This document shows, piece after piece, positions 53,235 through 62,122 of a DNA stretch of 64,000 bases; the first letter of the stretch is position 1; each line of letters opens with the position of its first letter. Under the pieces are notes generated by a model. It saw nothing but the letters and a program-made list of their open reading frames with translations, was not told the DNA's origin and ran no database searches. Both the position numbers and the translations under genes were made by a program. Location of the stretch: positions 50,268 through 114,267 of the forward strand of contig NZ_JALCYY010000012.1 in assembly GCF_022690685.1 (NCBI RefSeq), in the 5' to 3' direction. Origin of the DNA: Anaeromyxobacter terrae. Its GTDB lineage: Bacteria > Myxococcota > Myxococcia > Myxococcales > Anaeromyxobacteraceae.

Positions 53235-54962
53235 CTAGCTCCCGGCCCGCACGCGCTCCACGGCGCGGCGCGCCACCTCGCCCACGGGCACGAGCTCCAC
53301 CGTCTTGTCGCCGCGGAGCTTCCACTCCACCTTGCCCTCGGCGAGCCCCTTCTTGCCCACCGCGATCCGGAGCGGGATGCCCACCAGGTCCGCGTCCTTG
53401 AACTTCACGCCGGCGCGCTCCTCGCGGTCGTCGTGGAGCACCTCGAGGCCGGCGTCCGAGAGCGCCTTCACGATCTCGTCCGCGGCCTGCTTCAGCTCCG
53501 GCTCCGGCCCGAGGGTGAGCACCGTCGCCTGGAACGGCGCGATGGAGAGCGGCCAGCGGATGCCGTTCTCGTCGTGGTGCAGCTCGATCGCGGCGGCCAT
53601 GATCCGCTCCACGCCGATGCCGTAGCTGCCCATCACGATGGGCACCGCCTTGCCGTCCGCGTCGAGCACCGTCGCCTTCATCGACTCAGAGTACTTGGTG
53701 CCGAGCTTGAAGATGTGGCCGATCTCGAGCGCCTTGAACACGTCGAGCGTGCCGTCGCAGCGGGGGCAGCCCTCGCCCGCGCGCACCGTGCGCAGCTCCG
53801 CGAGCTTCGCGTGCGGGCCGGTGAGCACGTCCCGGCGCACGTCCACGCCGCGGAGGTGGAAGCCGTCCTCGTTCGCGCCGGTGACCATGTCCTTGCGGTC
53901 GGCGAGCGAGGGATCGACGAACACGTGGACCTTGGAGAAGCCGACCGCGCCGAGCGAGCCGGCGCGCGCGCCCATGAGCGGCGGGATCTCCTCGGCGTGC
54001 GCCGGGCGGAGCACCTGCGCGCCGGTGGCGGTCTGGAGCTTCGCCTCGTTGAGCTCCTGGTCGCCGCGCACCACCGCGACGTAGAGCTTCTCGTCGCCGA
54101 CGTACACGAGCGTCTTGAGCTGGCGCTTCGCCGCGACGCCGTACGGGGGGGCCGCGAGCGACTCGATCGTCACGACGCCCGGCGTCGCGAACTTCTCCGG
54201 CTTCGCGAGCCCCGCGCCGTCCTGCTCGGCGGGGAGGCGGGAGGAGGCGGTCTCGGTGTTGGCCGCGTAGCGGCACTTCGGGCAGGCGGCGACGAGGTCC
54301 TCGCCGGCGTCGGTGCGGACCATGAACTCGGACGACTCGCTGCCGCCCATCGCGCCGGAGTGCGCCTGCACCGCGACGAAGTCGAGGCCGCAGCGCGTGA
54401 AGATCCGCTCGTACGCGCGGCGCTGGTCCTCGTAGCTCTTGTCGAGCCCGGCGCGGTCCACGTCGAACGAGTAGGCGTCCTTCATCGTGAACTGGCGGAC
54501 GCGGAGGAGGCCGGACTTCGGGCGCGGCTCGTCGCGGAACTTGGTCTGGATCTGGTACCAGACCTGCGGGAGCTGGCGGTACGAGCGCAGCTCGTCGCGG
54601 GCGACGGCGGTGAAGATCTCCTCGTGCGTCATGCCGAGGCAGTAGTCGCCGCCCTTCCGGTCCTTGAGCCGGAACATGTTGTCGCCCATGACCTCCCAGC
54701 GGCCCGACTCCTTCCAGATCTCGGCGGGGTGGAGCGCCGGCAGGAAGAACTCCTGGCCGCCGATCGCGTCCATCTCCTCACGGACGATCGCCTCGATCTT
54801 GGTGAGCGTGCGCTTCGCGAGCGGGAGGTAGTCGTAGATCCCTGCCCCGAGCTGGCGGATGAAGCCGGCGCGGACGAGGAGCTTGTGGCTCGCGACCTGG
54901 GCGTCGGCGGGCGCTTCCTTCAGGGTGGGGACGAACGCCTGGCTGAGTCTGACGACGGGCAT
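53235..54962 (-). CDS. proS: Prolyl-tRNA synthetase, bacterial type
   Basis: 575 residues. Class II synthetase charging tRNA-Pro with proline. Motif 2 is [17 protein letters not shown], motif 3 [11 protein letters not shown]. The middle insertion (~225-405) is the editing (INS/YbaK-like) domain, and the anticodon-binding domain follows motif 3. ATG 54962 starts with [10 protein letters not shown]. It heads a leftward unit with the DUF4388 gene. Confidence 0.95.
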   Translation of the reverse strand: MPVVRLSQAFVPTLKEAPADAQVASHKLLVRAGFIRQLGAGIYDYLPLAKRTLTKIEAIVREEMDAIGGQEFFLPALHPAEIWKESGRWEVMGDNMFRLKDRKGGDYCLGMTHEEIFTAVARDELRSYRQLPQVWYQIQTKFRDEPRPKSGLLRVRQFTMKDAYSFDVDRAGLDKSYEDQRRAYERIFTRCGLDFVAVQAHSGAMGGSESSEFMVRTDAGEDLVAACPKCRYAANTETASSRLPAEQDGAGLAKPEKFATPGVVTIESLAAPPYGVAAKRQLKTLVYVGDEKLYVAVVRGDQELNEAKLQTATGAQVLRPAHAEEIPPLMGARAGSLGAVGFSKVHVFVDPSLADRKDMVTGANEDGFHLRGVDVRRDVLTGPHAKLAELRTVRAGEGCPRCDGTLDVFKALEIGHIFKLGTKYSESMKATVLDADGKAVPIVMGSYGIGVERIMAAAIELHHDENGIRWPLSIAPFQATVLTLGPEPELKQAADEIVKALSDAGLEVLHDDREERAGVKFKDADLVGIPLRIAVGKKGLAEGKVEWKLRGDKTVELVPVGEVARRAVERVRAGS

Positions 54963-55087
54963 GGTCCGGGGGTTATACACCGCCCGGCGCTGGCCTCGCA
55001 GCGCCTCGCGGCCATCGGCGGGCGCCATGAACACGGGGCGCGCGCCGGCGCTTGGCGCCCCGGGGATCGTCGCGATAGAGGACGTCC

Positions 55088-55462
55088 GTGAGCCCGCGCG
55101 CCCGCCGCTCCCTCTTCGCGCTCGGCGCCCTCGGCGCCGCGGCCGCGCTCGGCGTCGCGCGGCTCCTCCCCCGCACAGAGACCCCGCTCGCCGCGACTCC
55201 CGAGGCGCTCGCCCGCGGAGAGCGGGTGTTCCGCGAGCGGTGCCTGCACTGCCACGCCGACATCCCGCTCGCGCGCCGCGTCGCGGGCTGGACGCCGGAG
55301 CGCGCCTACGAGGTCATCGGCAGGCTGCCGCAGGTCACCGCGGCGATGCCGGCGTTCCACGGCACGGACGACGAGCGGCGCGCGCTCGCGGTGTACGTCG
55401 CCGCGATGGGCGGCGGCGGCCAGCCGTCGGCGAGGCGGGGGCGCAGCCCCCGTTACCCCTGA
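55088..55462 (+). CDS. Small c-type cytochrome
   Basis: 124 residues, GTG 55088 with AGAGG upstream. A signal-anchor helix ([18 protein letters not shown]) is followed by a heme site CLHCH and [16 protein letters not shown]; the probable distal Met is in VTAAMPAF. Such one-heme proteins shuttle electrons in the periplasm. Divergent from proS; its end overlaps the convergent ispG by ten bases. Confidence 0.85.
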   Translation: MSPRARRSLFALGALGAAAALGVARLLPRTETPLAATPEALARGERVFRERCLHCHADIPLARRVAGWTPERAYEVIGRLPQVTAAMPAFHGTDDERRALAVYVAAMGGGGQPSARRGRSPRYP

Positions 55463-56562
55463 CTCCGGCTCGAGGCGATCGCGATCGCCTCGGCGACCAC
55501 CGCGTCCTCGAGCTCCTCCGCCTTCATCCGCTTCACGATCTTGCCCTCGCGGAAGAGGAGCCCCACGCCGTTGTGACCGTAGGCGACGCCGACGTCGGCG
55601 GCGGCCGCCTCGCCTGGCCCGTTCACCTCGCAGCCCATCACCGCGACCGCCACCTCGCCCTTCAAGGTCCCGAGCCGCTTCTCGACGCGCTCCGCGATGG
55701 GGATCATGTCGACCGAGCAGCGGCCGCAGGTGGGGCAGGAGGTCATCGTCGCGCCGCCGAACTTGAGGCCGAGCGACTTGAGCAGCATGCGCGCGACGCG
55801 CACCTCCTCGACCGGATCGGCGGTGAGCGAGACGCGGATGGTGTCGCCGATCCCCTCCCCGAGCAGGATGCCGAGCCCCGCGGCGCTCTTCACCGTGCCG
55901 GCGAGGAGCGTGCCGGCCTCGGTGACGCCGAGGTGGAGCGGGTAGTCGAACCGCTGCGAGAACAGCCGGTTCGCCTGCACCGTCATCGCCACGTCGTGCG
56001 CCTTCAGCGAGACCTTGATCTCCCGGTAGCCCTCGTCCTCGAGGAAGCGGATGTGGCGCTCGGCGCTCTCGACCATGCCCTCCGCGGTGGGCCAGCCGTG
56101 CTTGTCGACGATGTCCTTCTCGAGCGAGCCCGCGTTCACGCCGATGCGGATGGGCACGAGCCGCTCGCGCGCCGCCTTCACGACCTCCCGCACGCGCTCG
56201 CGCGCGCCGATGTTGCCGGGGTTGAGGCGGATGCCCTGCATGCCCGCCTCGAGCGCGGCGAGGGCGAGCCGGTAGTCGAAGTGGATGTCGGCGACGAGCG
56301 GCACCGGCGAGGCGCGCACGATCGCGGCGAGCGCGCTCGCCGCGTCCTTGTCCGGCACCGCGAGGCGGACCACGTCCGCGCCCGCCTCGGCGAGCGCGCG
56401 GATCTGCGCGAGCGTCGCCGCGGCGTCGGCGGTCTGGGTGGTCGTCATCGACTGGACGGCGATGGGGGCGCCGCCGCCGATCGGCACGCTGCCGACCCGG
56501 ATGCCCCGCGTCCTCCGCCGCTCGCCCAGCGTCGCCGAAGCGCCCTGACCGTATCCGCCCAT
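55453..56562 (-). CDS. ispG: 4-hydroxy-3-methylbut-2-en-1-yl diphosphate synthase
   Basis: 369 residues, standard for the two-domain bacterial form. The MEP pathway enzyme that reductively opens MEcPP to HMBPP. N-terminal TIM barrel with SMTTTQTADAAAT; C-terminal [4Fe-4S] ligands CPTCGRC and the later MGCEVNGPGEA. ATG 56562 starts the family-typical sequence. Single-gene unit. Confidence 0.95.
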   Translation of the reverse strand: MGGYGQGASATLGERRRTRGIRVGSVPIGGGAPIAVQSMTTTQTADAAATLAQIRALAEAGADVVRLAVPDKDAASALAAIVRASPVPLVADIHFDYRLALAALEAGMQGIRLNPGNIGARERVREVVKAARERLVPIRIGVNAGSLEKDIVDKHGWPTAEGMVESAERHIRFLEDEGYREIKVSLKAHDVAMTVQANRLFSQRFDYPLHLGVTEAGTLLAGTVKSAAGLGILLGEGIGDTIRVSLTADPVEEVRVARMLLKSLGLKFGGATMTSCPTCGRCSVDMIPIAERVEKRLGTLKGEVAVAVMGCEVNGPGEAAAADVGVAYGHNGVGLLFREGKIVKRMKAEELEDAVVAEAIAIASSRSQG

Positions 56563-56665
56563 GCCTCGAGGTCCTCTCTCTCCGCCCCGAAAAGGCGAGG
56601 CGGCCGGCCCTCTATCTAGGGCACGGCCGCCTGCGGTGCAAACCGAGGGATGGGCTCGGCGGGGG

Positions 56666-57733
56666 CTACTTCTTGCCCGCGCTGGCGAGCTCCTCGTCGA
56701 TGATCTTCTTGAACGCGTCCATCGGCTGGGCGCCGCTGATCATGCGGCCGTTGATGAAGAACGCCGGCGTACCGGAGACGCCCGCCTCCTCGCCCGCCTT
56801 CTTGTGACCCTCGACGACGTTCGCCTTCTCGCCGGAGTCGAGGCACTTGTCGAACTTCGCCTGATCGAGCTTGAGCTCGCCCGCGTACTTCTTGAGGTCG
56901 GGGACGTCGATCTTGTTGTTCGAGCCGAACAGCTTCTCGTGCATCTCCCAGTACTTCCCCTGGTCCTCGGCGCAGTGGGCCGCCTCGGCCGCCTTCGGCG
57001 CGCGCGCGTGCATCGGGAGCGGGAAGTCGCGGTACACGAGCCGGACCTTGTCCGGGTAGGCGGCGAGCACCTGCTTCACGGTGCCCTCGGCGCGCACGCA
57101 GAACGGGCACTCGAAGTCGGAGAACTCCACGATCGTGATCGGCGCGCCCTGCGGGCCCTTGGCCGGGCCGGTCGCCGCGACCTGGACCTTCGGCGGCTCG
57201 TACGCGGGCAGGAGCACCTCCACCTTCGCGTCCTTCTTGAGCTGCTCGTAGTAGTCGGCGAGGAGCCCCTGCGCCTTCTGGTTCTTGATGAAGCGCGCGA
57301 TGTCCGGCTTCACCTGGTCGAACGGCGGGAGCTGCTGGCCGCCGGCCTTGGCGCGGTCGTACAGCGCGCGCATCTCCTCGTCGGTGGGCTCGGCGACCTT
57401 CGCGCCGATGTCCTTCTGGACCATCTCCTCCGGCGAGACGTTCTGGGCCTTGGCCTTCTCCTCCACGATCCGCTTGCGGATCATCGCCTCGAGCGCCTGG
57501 CGGCGGAGCTGGTACCTCTGCTCCTGGTACTGCTGCTCGAGCTGGGAGAGGTCGCGCTTCACGAGCTCGTCGAGCTCGCCGGCGGTGATCGTCTGGCTGC
57601 CGATCTTGGCGACGGGCGCGCTCGGGTCCTGCTTCTGCGCCTGACCGTTCGACGCCTGCTGCGCCGGGCGGGGGGACTGGCACGCCGCGAGCGCGAGCGC
57701 GAGCGCGGCGACGACGAGGTGACGGCTCTTCAT
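56666..57733 (-). CDS. Lipoprotein with SurA-like region fused to a DsbA-type thioredoxin domain
   Basis: 355 residues. Lipobox LAAC near residue 19. Residues ~45-155 are helical and charged like the SurA N-terminal chaperone region (ITAGELDELVKRDLSQLEQQ, then RRQALEAMIRKRIVEEKA). Residues ~180-355 form a DsbA-like thioredoxin domain with VEFSDFECPFCVRAE (CPFC active site) and the cis-Pro loop GVSGTPAFFINGR. It probably oxidises or isomerises disulfides of exported proteins, useful given the Cys-rich surface proteins in this genome. ATG 57733. Confidence 0.85.
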   Translation of the reverse strand: MKSRHLVVAALALALAACQSPRPAQQASNGQAQKQDPSAPVAKIGSQTITAGELDELVKRDLSQLEQQYQEQRYQLRRQALEAMIRKRIVEEKAKAQNVSPEEMVQKDIGAKVAEPTDEEMRALYDRAKAGGQQLPPFDQVKPDIARFIKNQKAQGLLADYYEQLKKDAKVEVLLPAYEPPKVQVAATGPAKGPQGAPITIVEFSDFECPFCVRAEGTVKQVLAAYPDKVRLVYRDFPLPMHARAPKAAEAAHCAEDQGKYWEMHEKLFGSNNKIDVPDLKKYAGELKLDQAKFDKCLDSGEKANVVEGHKKAGEEAGVSGTPAFFINGRMISGAQPMDAFKKIIDEELASAGKK

Positions 57734-57821
57734 GGGGCGGAGACTCCGGGCGAAAAAGGCTTTCGGGGGATACTCTCGAACCGGGCGAGATTCCGCCAAA
57801 ACGCCCGGGAGGTCAACGCAT

Positions 57822-58625
57822 TTGCCCGCCGCGGACCGAGACGTCTGGGACCCCGATCGCTACGCGCGATTCGCCGACGAGCGGCGCGCGCCGTTCCTCG
57901 ATCTCCTCGCGCTCGTCGAGCCGCGAGCGGGCATGCGCGTGGTCGATCTCGGCTGCGGGACGGGCGAGCTCACCCGCCTCGCGCACGAGCGGCTCGGCGC
58001 GCGCGAGACGGTGGGCGTGGACGCCTCCGCCGCGATGCTCGAGCGCGCCGCGGCGAGCGCGGGCGGCGGCGTGGCGTTTCGCCAGGGCGATCTCGCGGAG
58101 GTGGACGGCGGACCGTACGACCTCGTCCTCTCCAACGCCGCGCTCCACTGGGTCCCGGATCACGAGGCGCTCCTCGCGCGCCTCGCGTCGCTCCTCGCGC
58201 CCGGCGGCCAGCTCGCGATCCAGATCCCCGCCAACGAGGAGCACCCGTCGCACGCGATCGCCCGCGCGGTCGCCCGCGCGGTCGCCCGCGAGCCGGACCT
58301 CGCCGCCCTGCTCGGCGGATTCGTGCGCGAGAGCCCGGTGCTCGCGCCCGAGGCCTACGCGCGGCTCCTCTGGTCGCTCGGGCTCCCGTCGCGGCGCGTG
58401 CGGGTGGAGATCTACGGCCACGCGCTCCCCGAGCCCGGCGCGGTGGTGGAGTGGGTGCGCGGGACGCTGCTCACCGACTACGAGCGCCGCCTCTCGCCGG
58501 AGGCGTACGCCCGCTTCCTCGAGCGCTACCGGGCGCGCCTCCTCGCGACGCTCCCCGACGAGCGGCCCTTCCTCTACACGTACCGCCGGATCTTTCTCTG
58601 GGCGCGGCGCTCGGCCGCGCCCTGA
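57822..58625 (+). CDS. tam: Trans-aconitate 2-methyltransferase-like SAM methyltransferase
   Basis: 267 residues. Starts at TTG 57822, backed by GGGAGG eight bases upstream and a family-like start (AADRDVWDPDRYARFADERR). SAM motif VVDLGCGTGELTRL, then VGVDASAAML, LSNAALHWVPDHEALLARL, and the Tam-like VVEWVRGTLL and late YTYRRIFLWAR. Tam detoxifies trans-aconitate, but related members use other acids, so the name is tentative. Followed ~95 bases later by trxB. Confidence 0.85.
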   Translation: MPAADRDVWDPDRYARFADERRAPFLDLLALVEPRAGMRVVDLGCGTGELTRLAHERLGARETVGVDASAAMLERAAASAGGGVAFRQGDLAEVDGGPYDLVLSNAALHWVPDHEALLARLASLLAPGGQLAIQIPANEEHPSHAIARAVARAVAREPDLAALLGGFVRESPVLAPEAYARLLWSLGLPSRRVRVEIYGHALPEPGAVVEWVRGTLLTDYERRLSPEAYARFLERYRARLLATLPDERPFLYTYRRIFLWARRSAAP

Positions 58626-58718
58626 CGGCATGGCGCGGGCCGCCCGCCGCACGGAACCTTCCCCATGACACCCGGGCTCTCAGGGGATAAACAACCGTCC
58701 GCCCAAGCGAGGGAACCC

Positions 58719-59663
58719 ATGGCCCAGCACGAGAGGCTCGTCATCATCGGCAGCGGACCGGCCGGCTACACGGCCGCGCTCTACGCCGCGCGCGCCAACC
58801 TGAACCCGCTCCTCTTCGAGGGGATGCAGCCAGGCGGCCAGCTCACCATCACGAGCGAGGTCGAGAACTTTCCCGGCTTCCCCGAGGGCATCCTCGGCCC
58901 CGAGCTCATGGAGCTCATGAAGAAGCAGGCGGAGCGCTTCGGGACGCGCTTCGAGATGGGCGAGGTGACCCGCGTCGATTTCTCGCGTCGCCCGTTCCAG
59001 ATCTGGCAGGACGACCGGCTCTTCACCGCGGACGCGGTGGTGATCGCCACCGGCGCCACCGCCAAGTGGCTCGGGATCCCCACCGAGAAGGCCTACCAGG
59101 GGCGCGGCGTCTCGGCGTGCGCGACCTGCGACGGCTTCTTCTTCCGCGGGGTCGAGGTGGCGGTGGTCGGCGGCGGCGACACCGCCATGGAGGAGGCCAT
59201 CTTCCTCACGAAGTACGCGACGAAGGTCCACGTGGTCCACCGCCGCGGCGAGCTGCGCGCCTCCAAGATCATGCAGGACCGCGCGCAGAAGAACCCGAAG
59301 ATCGAGCTCGTGCTCGACTCCGTCATCGACGAGATCCTGGGCGACGCGAAGGCCGTCAGCGGGGTCCGGCTGCGCTCGACGAAGGACGGCTCGACACGGG
59401 AGCTGCCGGTGAAGGGCGTCTTCATGGGGATCGGCCACGAGCCGAACACCCAGGTCTTCCGCGGCCAGCTCGCCATGAACGACGTGGGCTACCTCGAGGT
59501 GAAGTCCCCCTCGACCGCGACGAGCGTGAAGGGCGTCTTCGCGGCGGGCGACGTCGCAGACCCGAGCTACCGGCAGGCGATCAGCGCGGCCGGGTCGGGC
59601 TGCATGGCCGCCATCGACGCGGAGCGGTTCCTCGGCGAGCACGCGACCGAGAACTGGGACTAG
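58719..59663 (+). CDS. trxB: Thioredoxin reductase
   Basis: 314 residues, ATG 58719 with GAGGGAA upstream. FAD site IIGSGPAGYTAALYAARA, redox-active CATC in SACATCDGFFF, NADPH site VVGGGDTAMEEA, and C-terminal FAD motif GVFAAGDVADP. Transfers electrons from NADPH to thioredoxin. The next gene, moaC, begins five bases after its stop. Confidence 0.95.
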   Translation: MAQHERLVIIGSGPAGYTAALYAARANLNPLLFEGMQPGGQLTITSEVENFPGFPEGILGPELMELMKKQAERFGTRFEMGEVTRVDFSRRPFQIWQDDRLFTADAVVIATGATAKWLGIPTEKAYQGRGVSACATCDGFFFRGVEVAVVGGGDTAMEEAIFLTKYATKVHVVHRRGELRASKIMQDRAQKNPKIELVLDSVIDEILGDAKAVSGVRLRSTKDGSTRELPVKGVFMGIGHEPNTQVFRGQLAMNDVGYLEVKSPSTATSVKGVFAAGDVADPSYRQAISAAGSGCMAAIDAERFLGEHATENWD

Positions 59664-59668
59664 CACCG

Positions 59669-60154
59669 ATGAAGATGATCGACGTCGGCGCGAAGCCGAA
59701 GACGGAGCGCGTCGCGGTCGCGCGCGGGTTCGTGGCGATGTCGGCGGAGACGGTCGCCCGCATCGGCCGCGGCGAGGTCGAGAAGGGCGACGTGCTCGCG
59801 GCGGCGCGGCTCGCCGGCGTCATGGCCGCGAAGAAGACGCCCGACCTCGTCCCGCTCTGCCACCCGATCGCGCTCTCGGGCGTCGACGTCGAGGCGGAGC
59901 CGGGCGCGCGCGGCGTCGCGGTGACCGCCACGGTGCGCACGGTGGACCGGACCGGCGTCGAGATGGAGGCGCTCGCGGCGGTCGCCGCGGCGTGCCTCAC
60001 CATCTACGACATGCTGAAGCGGTACGAGAAGGGCATGCGCATCGAGGGGCTCGAGCTCGTCGAGAAGAAGGGCGGCCGGAGCGGCCACTGGCGCCGCGAT
60101 GCCGCCGCGCAGCCCGCCCGCCGCACGGCCTCGCGCCGAAGCCGCCGCGTTTAG
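59669..60154 (+). CDS. moaC: Cyclic pyranopterin monophosphate synthase
   Basis: 161 residues. Converts 3',8-cyclo-7,8-dihydro-GTP to cPMP in molybdenum cofactor synthesis. Motifs: PLCHPIALSGV, TGVEMEALAAVAAACLTIYD and MLKRYEKGM. The tail after the usual end is Arg-rich (RRTASRRSRRV). It starts five bases after trxB, an operon, and overlaps the convergent TatD-like gene by four bases. Confidence 0.93.
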   Translation: MKMIDVGAKPKTERVAVARGFVAMSAETVARIGRGEVEKGDVLAAARLAGVMAAKKTPDLVPLCHPIALSGVDVEAEPGARGVAVTATVRTVDRTGVEMEALAAVAAACLTIYDMLKRYEKGMRIEGLELVEKKGGRSGHWRRDAAAQPARRTASRRSRRV

Positions 60155-60999
60155 CGTCCGCCCCGCCCCGCGCGCCGCCGCGAAGACGCCCGCCGCCGGG
60201 CGGCGCCCGCGAGCCCCAGGAACGCGCGCGCGTTCTCCCCGCACACCCGCCGCACCACCGCGTCCGAGAGCCCGGCCTTGGCGAGCCGATCCGCGGCGCG
60301 CGGCAGCGCGAGCAGATCGGCCCCGGCGATCCCGGCGTCGGAGCCGAGCACCAGCCCCTCCGGCCCGAGCGCGCGCACGAGCCGGACCGCCTCGGCGATG
60401 GACCCCTGCCCGGCGCCGTCCGCCGCGGAGAGCGACAGGCCGGCGAGGTATCCGCAGGCGCGCACCGCGCGCACCGTGCGCCCGTCGGCCCCGGTCACGA
60501 GCACGCGCCCCGGGTCGAGCGCCGCCTCGTTGAGGAGCGTGAGCAGGCGGCGGGTGATCCGCTCCTTCGCCCGCGAGGGCGTCGCGACGAGCACCGGGCG
60601 GCGCAGCTCGCGGGCGAGCTCGAGCTGCCGGACGAGGACGCGCTCCTCGAGCTCCCCGCCCTCCGCGAGGCCGACGGCGCCGATCGCCGTCACCTCGGGC
60701 CGGTCGAGCGCGACGGGGAGATCGGCGAGGAGCGCCTCGAGCCCGCGCAGCGGGATGCGCCGCGGGTGGATCCCGACGGCAGCGTGGCCATCGAGGCCGG
60801 CGCGGCGCAGGCGGCGCGCGGCGGCGGCGGTCTCGTCCCAGCCGGCGCGGATCGCGCGGGCGGTGGCCGGCACCACGGTGTCGTCGGATGGGACGAGGGC
60901 GCCCGTCACCCCGAAGAAGGCGAGGTCGTCGAGGTCGCGCGCCCGGAGCGCGCGCGCGTGCAGGAGCGCGTCGAACCACATCTCCCTGCGAACGTACAC
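60151..60999 (-). CDS. TatD-like metal-dependent hydrolase
   Basis: 282 residues of the amidohydrolase/TatD superfamily: WFDALLHARALRARDLDD near the start (the usual DxHxH is changed), GIHPRRIP, IGAVGLAEGG, VLVATPSR, LSLSAADGAG, LVLGSDAG. Because the first metal-binding motif is degenerate (LLHAR in place of DxHxH), catalysis is uncertain. The Arg-rich tail is disordered. GTG 60999 or ATG 60981 could start it. It follows cheB by 22 bases and may be cotranscribed. Confidence 0.75.
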   Translation of the reverse strand: MYVRREMWFDALLHARALRARDLDDLAFFGVTGALVPSDDTVVPATARAIRAGWDETAAAARRLRRAGLDGHAAVGIHPRRIPLRGLEALLADLPVALDRPEVTAIGAVGLAEGGELEERVLVRQLELARELRRPVLVATPSRAKERITRRLLTLLNEAALDPGRVLVTGADGRTVRAVRACGYLAGLSLSAADGAGQGSIAEAVRLVRALGPEGLVLGSDAGIAGADLLALPRAADRLAKAGLSDAVVRRVCGENARAFLGLAGAARRRASSRRRAGRGGR

Positions 61000-61021
61000 C
61001 GCGGATCGGGTGCGCCCGCCA

Positions 61022-62122
61022 TCACGCGCGGGGCGCGGCGGCAGGCGCGCGGGCGAGCCTGAGCAGCGCCGGGGCGATGTCGTCGAGCTCGATCGTGTGG
61101 GCGGCGGCGCCCCGCTCGATCGCCGCGCCGGGCATGCCGAACACCACCGCGGAGGCCCGCCCCTGCGCCGCCGTCCAGCCGCCGCGCTCGCGCACGGCCC
61201 TGAGGCCGTCGGCGCCGTCGTCGCCCATCCCGGACAGGACGAGCCCCGCCGCGGCGCCGCCGTACTCGCGCGCGAGCGACTCGAGCAGCGTCGTGCCGGA
61301 CGGGCGGAAGCCGCGCACCGGCGGCCCGTCCACGAGCCGCACGCGGTCGCCGCGCGCGGTGAGGTGACGGCCCTCGGCGCCGAAGTAGACCGTGCCCGGG
61401 CGGAGCAGCTCGCCGTCCGCCGCGAGCTTAACCGCGAGGCGCGTCTCGGTCCCGAGCCAGTGGACGAGGCCGGCCTCGAAGCCGGGCGCGATGTGCTGCA
61501 CCACCAGGATGGGCGCCGGGAACTCGCGCGGGAGCGCGCGCAGGATGCGCGCCAGCGCTGCCGGCCCGCCGGTCGAGGCGGCGATGCCGAGGACGCGCGG
61601 CGCGCTCGCGCCGACCGCGCCGACGGCGCCGGCCCCGCTCGACGCGCCGGCCGCGATGCGCGGCGCCTGGACCTGTGCGGCCGCCGCGCGGGGGCGGAGC
61701 GGGAGCCGCCGGTGGCGGGTGACGAGCCTGAGCCCCGCGACCGCGCGGACCGCGTCGCGGATCGCGTCGGCCTCGCGCGCGAAGCGCGCCGCGTCCGTCG
61801 CGCGAGGCTTCGCGAGCACCTCCACCGCCCCGAGCTCGAGCGCCCAGAAGGCGAGCTCCTGCCGCTCCGGACCGGCCTCCGCCGAGACGACCACGATCGG
61901 CGTCGGCGCGACCCGCATGATCTCCTCGATGGCGACGAGGCCGTCCTTGCCGGGCATCCGCACGTCCATCGTCACGACGTCCGGGCGGAGCGCCGTCACC
62001 TGCGCGACCGCCGCGTCGCCGTCGGCGGCCTCGCCGACCACCGCGATGCCGGCCCGCTCGAGGAGCGCGCGCAGGAGGGCCCGGAACGACCGGGAGTCGT
62101 CCACCAGCAGGCAGCGGATCAT
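61022..62122 (-). CDS. cheB: Chemotaxis protein-glutamate methylesterase
   Basis: 366 residues. N-terminal receiver: LLVDDSRSFRALL, phosphorylated Asp in TMDVRMPGKDG, Lys in VLAKPRA. Linker rich in Ala/Pro/Gly. C-terminal methylesterase triad: Ser in GIAASTGGPAAL, His in VVQHIAPGFE, Asp in LSGMGDDGADG. It removes methyl groups from receptor Glu side chains, reversing CheR. ATG 62122 overlaps the cheA stop as ATGA. Confidence 0.94.
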   Translation of the reverse strand: MIRCLLVDDSRSFRALLRALLERAGIAVVGEAADGDAAVAQVTALRPDVVTMDVRMPGKDGLVAIEEIMRVAPTPIVVVSAEAGPERQELAFWALELGAVEVLAKPRATDAARFAREADAIRDAVRAVAGLRLVTRHRRLPLRPRAAAAQVQAPRIAAGASSGAGAVGAVGASAPRVLGIAASTGGPAALARILRALPREFPAPILVVQHIAPGFEAGLVHWLGTETRLAVKLAADGELLRPGTVYFGAEGRHLTARGDRVRLVDGPPVRGFRPSGTTLLESLAREYGGAAAGLVLSGMGDDGADGLRAVRERGGWTAAQGRASAVVFGMPGAAIERGAAAHTIELDDIAPALLRLARAPAAAPRA

